A DNA stretch of 64,000 bases from Pratylenchus scribneri (Eukaryota > Nematoda > Chromadorea > Rhabditida > Pratylenchidae), in NCBI GenBank assembly GCA_030063045.1, contig JAQSEB010000012.1, forward strand, positions 992,001 to 1,056,000, in the 5' to 3' direction. A program made the position numbers and the translations under genes. Positions 1 through 10,600 of this stretch are shown here, piece by piece; within the stretch, counting starts at the first letter, position 1; the number at the start of each line of letters is the position of its first letter. Under the pieces are notes generated by a model, which worked only from the letters and a program-made list of their open reading frames with translations, was not told the origin of the DNA and did not search any database.

Positions 1-2076
1 GTTGGTAGAAAATTTATTTACTTTTAATTTTAGTTTCTCAAAAATATTTAATTTTATTTAAAATTTTTTTTAAAATATTCGCCAATTGCCATAAATTTCA
101 AATAAATTGTAAAGGTAAAGGACGAATTTGTCAGTTTTTTAGTGTTTCTTTGATTGTAAATAAACTAAATTTTTTGAGTTAAATTCACTTGAAAAAGCCT
201 CTTTCTAATGCCATATCGCCTTCCTAAATTGGTTGCTACCTTTTTGAACTATGGCTAGGCTAAAAAATGAATTTGGAAATTCTGTTGGTATTCAATGTCC
301 AATCCGATCAATTTGTATTCCATCATTACCGTAAATTCTCTATTAGAAGCCCATGGATTTTTAAATTTCAGAGGCTCTTTGTGGTGGGCTTCTATTAGAG
401 AGTGTGAATGAAATTAGGGTTAATTATCCGTGCGCGGATAATGAAATCACGGGTAACGGGTAGTGCGGATAATCAAGGCACGGATAAGGGACGGGTAGGC
501 CATTTTCAAAAATTATCCGCGGATACTACCCGTCCCATACTCGCTTGGCATACTGTACATTTTTTGAAATTTATTTACCCAAATTTAAAATAATTTCCAA
601 ATTATATAAAAAATAAATCTTTTTTTCTTTAAAAAATCTTTTAAATTATATTATTTGTTCCTAAATGACCATGTTGGACATGGTTGCCATCTCAAAAATA
701 AAAAAATTCCGGCATATTGATCCAAAAAATGGCAAAAATCCGGTAAAAAATAAGGGTCAGGGGTAGGCGGGTAGGCGGATAGTCAAAGTGCGGATAACGG
801 GTAATTCTAAAAATACGGGACGGGTAGGCGGGACGGATAATTAGTCCAAAATCGCGCGAATACCCTGCCCGCGTACCCGTCCCGTCAACGGATAATTAAC
901 CCTAGAATGAATGCCAAGAAAATTGGCAAAATTCATAAATAAAATTTGCAATCAAATGATTTTAGGGCGTCTAATAGAGAATTTACGGTAAATAAGAAGG
1001 AAAGAACTCTGTATAAGCTTACTTCGGCAACAATGGATCGTTGTTTTGCCTCCTCTTTGGCATCGTCCACAATTTGTTGCCATAAATTACAAATGGAATA
1101 CAGTGACCAATTTGTGCGTCTATCAAAGTGGAAATTAAATGATGCTTTGACCCTAATTAAAACCTTTGCTTCTCATTTTTATGCTTTAACATGACCGATT
1201 TGACCAATTTGTCCAATTCCTTTGAATATTGCAGATCCAGTTCGGCACGTTTCTATAAAAAGGGAGTAAAGACAAAATTTAATTAAGAATTTATCGCAAA
1301 AATGATACTTTAAATAAAATTGACCAAGTGCATTTTTCTCAGATGAATTATAATTTGGGAGGGGGTTGAGGATTGGGGTGAGGGACTTTGATTAAAAAGT
1401 GCCATTATGGGAGAATTTTCAGCTAAAAATGGCTTTATTTGAAAGGTGGAGGAGGGAATAATGGACCAAAATCGCAAAAATATGGCAAATACCCTCCATA
1501 GAGGATAATCTGCAAACCTTGCTGGCTAATAAGTTCCTATTACTATAATAATGCTTCGCTTTGAGAGAGAACAGAGCTGCCAACTTATTGGCGGCCCAAT
1601 TTGAAGTGAATGCTTATAATTAATTCATCAAATACAAATATTGAACTTATTTTAATATTATTGGTAACAAAGCTGCTGTGACTTTTCAATGATATTAATT
1701 TTCATTAATATTCAGCCATATTTCCTCAATTCTCGAATTATGCCTATTTTCAATACAGTATAAAGTAGGAAGGAAATATTATTAGTATTTCCATTTGGCC
1801 AATGAGGAAATAATGGCCTATGGACAAAGGAGAAGAAACTCTCATGTTTTTGCTTTTTCGAACCTTGACAAATTCGTTGATCTCCTGGAAAATGGCCGTC
1901 TGATCGGCTGTACGCTGTTCCAAGCATTTGGACTGATCATAGAGTTGGGAGCGAATATCTTTAAAAAAAAGTTGATGTAATTTATCCAATTTTCAAAGCC
2001 CTCAAAAAATGTGTTTTTTTCATTCACCTTTGAATTGATGCTGGAATTCTTGGAGTGAAGCTTTTCGGAATGACAT
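1..2076 (-). CDS. srgp-1: srGAP-type F-BAR domain protein, 5' part of gene (partial)
   Basis: Four exons were joined in phase: 2076-2028, 1958-1864, 1252-1164 and 1119-1023. The ATG at 2076 gives MSFRKASLQEFQHQFK, then DIRSQLYDQSKCLEQRTADQ, KRAELDLQYSKELDKLVK and RRTNWSLYSICNLWQQIV. This matches the order of the F-BAR start in Slit-Robo GAPs: a KEIRxQLxEQxKCLxQ-like opening, then an RKAEIExxYSxxLEKL-like helix, then the xxNCWxxLLxQ helix. In the family the F-BAR bends or senses membrane, and RhoGAP and SH3 domains follow; those exons would lie left of the window. The intron after 1023 holds the nested repeat at 327-990. A possible tiny exon near 190-225 is too weak to include. The family is inferred from motif order only, and CIP4- or FCHSD-type F-BAR proteins are the main alternatives. 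Confidence 0.66.
327..990. repeat. Terminal-inverted-repeat element with a nested element
   Basis: The left end reads TACCGTAAATTCTCTATTAG. The right end carries the inverse, CTAATAGAGAATTTACGGTA. The same end motif recurs at 2812-3016 and 17273-17397, so this is an interspersed family. Copy 414-904 is inserted inside it. It lies in an intron of the srGAP-like gene. Confidence 0.6.
414..904. mobile_element. hAT-like MITE, nested
   Basis: Inverted ends TAGGGTTAATTATCCGT and ACGGATAATTAACCCTA bound about 490 bp of internally palindromic sequence built on CGGATA/CGGGTA motifs. The flanks GAATGAAA and GAATGAAT look like an imperfect 8-bp target duplication, as made by hAT transposases. No transposase is encoded. 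Confidence 0.7.
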
Positions 2077-2310
2077 TTTTTTATTAAATTAATATTATAT
2101 CCAATTCAAATCTATGTTTGGAAGGAAGAGATTATTAGCTTCCATTTTTTATGAACATTGTAAATAATTTGCTTTTGGGTTTTACATTGGGCAGCGCGCG
2201 CCGCGTTGTTATTTTTGGACTTGAAGAGAAGACTGGATTTTTTACCCTAACATTTACAAAGTTCCTTTCTACTTTTGTGGACTTGCCGGTTGCAATATGC
2301 AGATTATTAC

Positions 2311-2803
2311 TAGGGTTCAGCGGTACCGCAGTACCGGTCGGTACTGGTACCGAAGTACCGGCCTTTGGCCAGTACCGGTACCGATTTTGTCAGTACCGGA
2401 ACCGACCCCGGTACCGTTTTTTCAACTCGGTACTAGTCGGTACTGACAAGCACCCTCTAAAATGGCATTTTTGGCCAAATTTTTATTTTTTTTTTAAATT
2501 TTTTTCTTTAAAATGAAAATTTCAGTCAAATTTAAATCTTTTATGAAGCTATTTTTTATTTCTCTGTATCAAAAATTTTTGATTTTTGAAAGAAAAAAAA
2601 TTGATTTTTTAAAAATTTTTATGATTTTTTACCATTTTTTCTCCAGTACCGCCAGTACCGACTAGTACCGGTACCGACCGGTGCCGAGTACCGGTACCGG
2701 GTACCGACCCTAAACCCAGTACCGGTACCGAATACCGAGTAGGCTGGTACCGGCAAGTACCGGTACCGATTTTGGTCCAAAGTACCGGTACCGCTGAACC
2801 CTA
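2311..2803. mobile_element. hAT-like MITE rich in GGTACCG palindromes
   Basis: The ends are TAGGGTTCAGCGGTACCG and CGGTACCGCTGAACCCTA. An exact 8-bp duplication, ATTATTAC, lies at 2303-2310 and 2804-2811. The interior near each end is packed with AGTACCGGTACCG. It shares the TAGGGTT tip with the element at 414-904. It is non-coding. Confidence 0.85.
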
Positions 2804-2811
2804 ATTATTAC

Positions 2812-3016
2812 CCGTATTTCCTCTATTTGAAGCCCCTCTCTACTTGAAGCCCTCTCTATAGTATTTTAAGGTGAAAAAATGGTAAAAAAATTAATTTTTG
2901 CCTCCTTTGGAGATTCCCCCTCTATTTGAAGCCTTCCCTCTAATAGAAGCCCCTTTTAGAGGGTGTATGAAATGAAAATTATAATCCTCGAAGCTTCTAA
3001 TAGAGGAAATACGGTA
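2812..3016. repeat. Short inverted-repeat element (TACCGTA..CTCT..TTAGAAGC family)
   Basis: CCCGTATTTCCTCTATTTGA at the left pairs with CTAATAGAGGAAATACGG at the right. It directly abuts the hAT-like MITE on its left, so that MITE landed at its edge. Confidence 0.5.
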
Positions 3017-4692
3017 TATCCTTATTAGGAAAATTGGCTAATAGGGAAAGTTTAATAATGTTAGATAAGTGCCAAGTTTATATTGCAATTTTAATTTCGC
3101 ATTAAATCTATATGAGACTACTAGGCATAGGGTAAGCTTTGGTTATGGTAAGGAATAAGTATGTTAATATATCATGGAAATGGATGTTTGTTTTAAAGCT
3201 GCTGATTAATTTTGGCTTAAAATTGTCTGCAAAAATGTTAACCAAAACCATATTTGGTAATTATAATTATTGCGATTTTGGCCGTATACGGTAAAAATCA
3301 GATCACTCAGCAATGCTTTTGAAATCATTTTGCAATTTTTCATGTGCCTAAGGATTTAGATGTATTAGAACGAGAACCTTCTTATCACTTGCCACTTTTC
3401 AACAATTCTTATAGAGCCAGCCATACGGAAAAGTAATGGTTAAATCTGTGGGGTTGAACAAGTAAATTTTAATATTAAGTTTGCGCATTAGTCCGGCAGT
3501 AAGCTATATAATAGTTTATTAAAAAAAGGTGGTAAAACGTAAAATCCGTTTTTATGCAAAGTTATTTTTTTTTATTGTGGCACTAAATTGGATATCTGCT
3601 GCGTATAATTTTCAATTTTTTCGAGATCAGATTTTCCATGAACAATATTTACAGGCAATTTCATTTAATTTTTTTTTTGATTTGAGATATATGACCCCAT
3701 CCGAGATTATTGGTGCTTTGATACAAGTATTAGAGACTGCAATTGCTATTTTTTTGCTAATGATATGAAGCGTCGCTCAATTTAAGCCGCTTTATCTCGA
3801 GAGAGCGTCTCTATCTTCAATTTGCGCAATAGAATGCCAGAAAATTTTAATATTTTCGGACCAATGGGCCTTTTACATGGAATAATAAAGGAGAGAGAAA
3901 GAAAACAATAGAGAATATGGAGGGCAGGCAGGGAAGCGGAGGATAATGTGGTGGCGACCATTTCAGCAGTATATTTGGAACTGCGGCCATTCTTTTCTTT
4001 ATTTGAACAAGTGGATATCTGCTGGAAAAGCGATAGCCAATGTCGCCTATATAATTTGGCCTTTTTAATGAAATTTTTAAAATTACATATCTTTGAGTGT
4101 AATAAATCCGAATTTATGATGGAAAATTCGCTTTTCAATAGATAAAATGTTTAATTTTTAAAATTTCCTGATTAGGGAATTCGGTACTTGTTTGGTTTAT
4201 ATTCCCTTTTTGGTCAACAAGAGAAAAGTGAAAGGTCAACCTATTGGTTATCAGTAGAGATGGGATTTAAAAGATGAAAATGTGCCAAATTAAGTAAATT
4301 TAAAAAAATTCTTAAAATATAAAAATTTTAATAAAAAATTACTTAGAATTTGATTTTTATTCAATTTTCTAATAACAATTTTTGCCAAAATATGCCAAAA
4401 TATGCATTTGCATATAAATCTGGTCCCTAGAAAGAGCTCATATATCCTAAATGACCCTAATCCCTAACCGTAATCCTGATGACCCAAAAAAGACCTTTAT
4501 CTTTCACTTTCTGTATGAAAAAACGGATGGATATTGGATAGAAATTGGAAAAGTAATTGAAATTTGAGAAATAAAAGAAGTAGGTAGAAAAAAAATTACA
4601 TCTATAAAATTTATTTTTATTTAAATTTTAAATTAATTAAAAAATAGTATGATAAAATAAATAACAATCAAAGTCAAAAAAATTAATCGGTT
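3017..4692. other. Intergenic, no gene seen
   Basis: This AT-rich interval lies between the start of the srGAP-like gene and the 3' end of the five-cassette gene. The open frames here (for example around 3529-3768 and 3782-4138) begin at non-ATG codons, have biased composition and show no splice context or family match. I see no RNA gene. Confidence 0.5.
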
Positions 4693-7600
4693 CTATCTTT
4701 TTTCGTTCATATTTTTATCATCCTCCAATATTTCGGCCATTTTATCCTTCAACCAATTGAACATATGGATTGGAATTGGTCCAACCAATTCCTTTGGGTC
4801 AAACCAATGGTAGGCCTTGTTTGGCATTGCTTTAAGTCTAAAATCCAGTTGTTGATTTTGGAGTGAATGTAATTCCATTTTGTAATCATATTTATGTCCT
4901 CTGACCAATTGTTGGCAAATCAATGATGACTTAAAAATTGATTGGATTAAAAATGTTTCATAAAAATTATCTTTCATATCAACATCTCTGAATCGAGGGT
5001 AACCTAACGCCTAGGTCGAGTGTCAAATTTTTATCCCGCTAAAGGACAGAATAAAAATAGTTACTCTCGACTTTTGTCGCTTCATAAAATCGGTTTACAA
5101 TTTGTAGTAAAAAATCTGAAAAAATATCTAGTGGATAGAGGCAACTCTGCTGCTCTATTTCTCTTTATAAGAATTTTTTATTTCGCTAACAAAAATTTTA
5201 TTTTTTTTTCTCATTTTTTTTGGAGAGTAACATTACCCGATGTCACAAATATGTATGGCTGTTTTTTCATTAGCAACGGATTCGGGTAAAATTACTAGGT
5301 TACTTTATTGGGTTTATTTTGTGTAGGTTAACCCAGAGATGAGTTCCGGGCCCGGACCGGCCCGACGGGCCCGAATCATAAGATTGGGAAAATAAGTAAA
5401 TTTGATTATAATTATTGTAAAAATTAATTAATATTTTTGCCGGGAAATAATATTTCTATTTTTATTTATTAAAAAGCTTTTTTATTAGAAAATTTTTCAA
5501 AATTTTTCATTTTTAAATAAAATTTTTAAAAATTTTTAGGAAAAGATACTGTAACTGAAGTCCGGGCTGAAAATTTTGGGCCCGATTACTGTACGGGCCG
5601 GGCCGGGCCGATCGAGTGTCGGCCCGGGCCGGACCGGCAAAAGTCGGCCCGAAACTCATCTCTGGGTTAACCTTACCAGCAGGTAAAATAACCACATGGC
5701 TTTTGCCTCGGGCCCACAAAGAAGGTAGAGTCCGTGCTAATATGATAAGCGCAGATTCATGATTAGCACACCCAAAATTATTCATAGGAAGCGATTTTTA
5801 AAATTTTTGTTTGCGGAATTGGGTTGCCTAAAGCCTATATCAGAAAAATACCTAGGAAAATTATTCCTTAAATATATACTATATGAAATTTTTTTATTTC
5901 TACGCTCACCTTATTTTCTCCAATAAATAGTGTGTGGCGCTTTTCCTCTAATTCATTGGACATTGCAAGCATTGCATTGAGAAAGCGGGAAGCATCTTCT
6001 GGCAATGGAATATTTGTAAAATCGATAAAATAAGGAACATTGTCTTCCCCAATGAATCTCTGGAAAAAAATAGGGTATATAAAGTAATATTGGAAATATT
6101 ATCTATGAATTATGTTAATAATGCCTTAAGAAGGTTACACTTTCCCTTTTTCATATTTGCATTTATAAAAAAAATTAAAAAATCTGGCACAAAACCTGCA
6201 CAATTATAATGTATTTTGTGTCACTTTTGCCTTGTTTAAATTCAATTTTTATCATTCTGTCATACAATTCTCCCTCCACATTATAATATTCTGCTTCGCG
6301 TCGAATAAGTCCTTTGCAGATTTTATTGCATTTGTATGCAATTTTTTGTCCTCTTCCATTAACTGAAATTAACAGCGAATTTTTTAAATTATTCCAATCT
6401 TCCTTGCCTTCCTTAAATTCCATTCGTTTTGGTTCATTTTGACAAATCTTTTGCTCTTGTTGATTTGAAGAACTGAAAATGGACAATTTGAGTAGTTTAA
6501 ATGTTTGAGGTAATTTTAATGCTGCGGCTTTAGCGCTTTGTGGATGCACTAATTTAATTTTGGGTTGAAACAATTTTTATCAAGTAAATTATTAGAGACT
6601 AACCTATGTTTTTAAAGCCTTTAAAAATATTCTGTATTCATACCTTTTTAATAATGCGATAATTTTCTCCTTCAACCAATTAAATACATGCAATGGAGTT
6701 GGTCCATATAATATTCTCGGTCTATGCAATTTGTTAGCCCCGGTTGTTATAGTTTGGAGTCCAAAATTCAATTGATTGTTTGATGGTGAAATGTCGATTT
6801 CTAATCTGTAATCGTAGCAAAGGCCGCCTCTGATTATTTGACGACAAATTGATGTCTAGAAAAAGTGTTCTTTTATTAATTATGGGCAAATTATTGAATT
6901 CTAAGTCTAAGCACTCTCATGTTAAAACGAATTTTAATTTTTTGTAAATTAGATATTGTAGTCTTTGCTAATTTTTCTTGGATATTTAAATTAATATTAG
7001 GCAAAATATATAAAAGAGGGCTTATGAAAAAGAAACATTTTTTAGAAAGGAAAAATATGTACATGCTGGGTGCTGGCGAACATAAAAGGGAAAACACATT
7101 TTGGCGAACATAAAAGGGAAAAAAATACATTTTGGCGAACATAAAAGGGGAAACATATTTTGGCGAACATAAAAGGGAAAAAAATACATTTTGGCGAACA
7201 TAAAAGGGAAAACACATTTTGGCGAACATAAAAGGGAAAACACATTTGGGCGAACATAAAAGGGAAAACACATTTTGTCGAACATAAAAGGGAAAAAAAT
7301 ACATTTTGGCGAACATAAAAGGGGAAACCCATTTTGGCGAACATAAAAGGGAAAACACATTTTGGCGAACATAAAAGGGAAAACACATTTTGGCGAACAT
7401 AAAAGGGAAAAAAATACATTTTGGCGAACATAAAAGGGGAAACACATTTTGGCGAACATAAAAGGGAAAAAATACATTTTGGCGAACATAAAAGGGGAAA
7501 CCCATTTTGGCGAACATAAAAGGGAAAACACATTTTGGCGAACATAAAAGGGGAAACACATTTTGGCGAACATAAAAGGGAAAAAATACATTTTGGCGAA

Positions 7601-10600
7601 CATAAAAGGGGAAACCCATTTTGGCGAACATAAAAGGGAAAACACATTTTGGCGAACATAAAAGGGAAAACAAATGTTGGGGAATGGGGAGCATGGAATG
7701 AAAAAATCTGCCGGAATACCAAATCCTTCCTCTAATTAAACCAATTTTTTCCACCTCATATTTTTGAGAATTACCAAATCACCAAATTGTAGTTTCTAAA
7801 ATTATTTGGTGATAAATCGATATATAGAGTTCGAGTCCTAATTTTGATTTAATTATTTACCACTATCATAAAAAAGTATAAAATAAAACATTTATAATGT
7901 ATTTTCATAATGCATATAAATTACCTTTGGAGGGATGTCATCAGGAATTCTATGGTTTGGATACTTTTCCTCCAAATCATTTGAAAGAGCCTGCATTGCA
8001 TCGGGCAGTCGATATGCATCAATGATTGGAATCGGTGGAAAAAGTAATTTGTTACTGTCTTCTTCAATATCCTCTGATGATTCCAATTTGTCAAATTTCT
8101 AAAATTACTTGCATAATTATAATGAATGTATTTTTCCCTAAATTAGCCCCTTTCAAGGATTTTTAAGAAGAAAAAGGTGAAAAGCAAATTTTGTGCCTTC
8201 TTTGAGTGCTCTAAAAAGGTAGCCCGAGGTCACTATTAGGAAAAATAAGGTATATACTGTATATAAGATATTTCCATCGCATTTTTAAAACTGACATTTC
8301 CGACAAAGGCTAAAATATTTCTGCCTCTATTATTCATAATAATACAGAAATTTTATGAATTTTATATTCGAGAAGCAAATCGAACATAACATATTATTTG
8401 TTTATTTCTTAATCAATTGTTTGCCTCAAATGCTAAAATCTCCAAATTTGGGTCAGACTTTCTTTTATATAATTTATAATTATTTATTAGATAAAATTTG
8501 AAGAATAAAAACAATTTTATGAATGAAATACCTGAAGAATTTGTATGAATTCTTCACCCCGTTTATTTCGCTGCAGCTGAATTATGATTTGCCGATTAAA
8601 TTTTTCGTCAAAGGTATTGACAATAAAATCTAATTTTTCTTGTCGAATTGTTTCCAATTGCTCTTTATTGGCTTCTTCCATGGTCATAAAGTTCTGCTGC
8701 TGCTGATATGAATCTGAATAAAAATGGTTTTTTCATGACAGCTAAATTTAAGAATTATAAAAATAAAATTATAAAATTCTATCGAAAAAATTACTTTCTT
8801 CGAACATCCATTTTGGGAGTGGTGAAGGAGCTGGTCCAATTTGTTGGGTTCCATCAAATTCTGTCAGCATTTTGGCCATTACATTGCGTAGCGAAGGAAG
8901 TAATTGAATTGGCATGAATACAATTTTTGGTAAATGTTTTGGATCTGCAGCAGTTGCGATCGATGCAATTGTAAATTCCAATAGGCCATTTTGGTTTAGC
9001 CGAATTCCGAGTTTATAATCATATAAAAGGCCTTTATTATCTCTGACGAATATAGGACAATTTGGAGGCTGAAAATATGAGAAAATAATATTTTGAGCAT
9101 ATAAAGGATATTGTTATTCATTTCTAACCTTGTCTTGTTCAATAATTTTGCTCATCAATTCATCCATTACGTTGATCACTGAATAAGCATCTTCGGGTAC
9201 GAAAATTTTTGCCATTTTGTGGTCGGTGAAGAATAACTAAATTTTTAATTATATTTTTGAATATGTAATGCATTTTATACCCGAGTGATTAAAAAGATCC
9301 ATTTCCTCTTATTATTCGACTGATTAATTTGAATCAGCACTATGTTTGTTTCATTTAGGCTATCCAAATATTCCAGTTTTTCTTCATGCAATATCTCAAT
9401 TCTTGCAGCACTAGATCTGGAATAGTAGAGAATTTAATCATTTTTAATTTATTGTGATTATTGTTCTGATTGAATAAATGCATATTATTCTATAAATAAT
9501 TAACTAGGTAGAAAATACATATATACCAAGCCAATAGGAGTAAAAGGTATAAATCCCTGGATTCAGTTAATATCAGGGAAATACCCGAACCGATATTCCT
9601 ACTCATTCCGGGCCCACTGAGCGTTAGAATAGTAAGAATAAGAAAATTGTCTTAGTAATAAAATAAATTTTACTCGAATAAGTCTGATACTGTTCCTTGC
9701 TTCTCCGCTGCATCATTTGTTAGGCCTAATTTATGGGATGAAGTAGAGATCAACAACTGAAAAAAATGATTAAATATGAATATTTTATTGTTCCATCTTT
9801 TCAATATGTTTCTTTTCGGTACTGTCTAAAAGGTACACCAAAGAAATAGAAAAAGGAAATAGAGTTAATAGATAGAAAAGAGAATTTTAAATGATAGAAA
9901 ATGTTTAGATGAACAAAAAACACAGATGTTTGGATGAACAAAAAACACAAATGTTTGGATGAACAAAAAACACAAATGTTTGGATGAAACAAAAAACACA
10001 AATGTTTGGATGAACAAAAAACACAAATGTTTGGATGAACAAAAAACACAAATGTTTGGATGAACAAAAAACACAAATGTTTGGATGAACAAAAAACACA
10101 AATGTTTGGATGAACAAAAAACACAAATGTTTGGATGAACAAAAAACACAAATGTTTGGATGAACAAAAAACACAAATGTTTGGATGAACAAAAAACACA
10201 AATGTTTGGATGAACAAAAAACATAAATGTTTGGATGAACAAAGAACACAAAATGTTTGAAATAAAACACAATTTTTTAAAAATATAGCAAGAGATTTTT
10301 TGTGTTAAATTCTGATTAAAAAAACTAGAATGGAGGAATCGATGAAAAAGAATAGAGATATATTAAAATTTCCGATACAAACCAATATTTCAGCCATTTG
10401 CTCTTTTAACCAGTTGAATACATCGATTGGAATTTGGTCATATAATTTTTTCGGTGCATGTCCTCTTAATCTGTTAGTGAGGATTGTTTGCATGCTAAAA
10501 TTCAATTGTTGGTTTTTCCTTGTATGAAACTCCAATTTGTAATCATAATAAATGCCTTTGACGATTTGTGGGCAAATCATCGATGACTTAAATTTGAAGG

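Noticed and set aside
190..225. Possible 35-nt exon of the srGAP-like gene on the minus strand
   Set aside because: It has a fair acceptor (CCAATTTAG) and donor (GTGAAT), but the peptide does not resemble the next part of an F-BAR domain.
7057..7680. Regularly spaced repeats resembling a CRISPR array
   Set aside because: The spacers are variants of one sequence, not unique, and the genome is eukaryotic. The same applies to 9902-10258.
6891..7754. Long overlapping minus-strand open frames up to 287 aa with repeated FMFAKM/FYVRQN units
   Set aside because: These come from a stop-free intronic minisatellite; all three frames are open and flanking exons splice around it.
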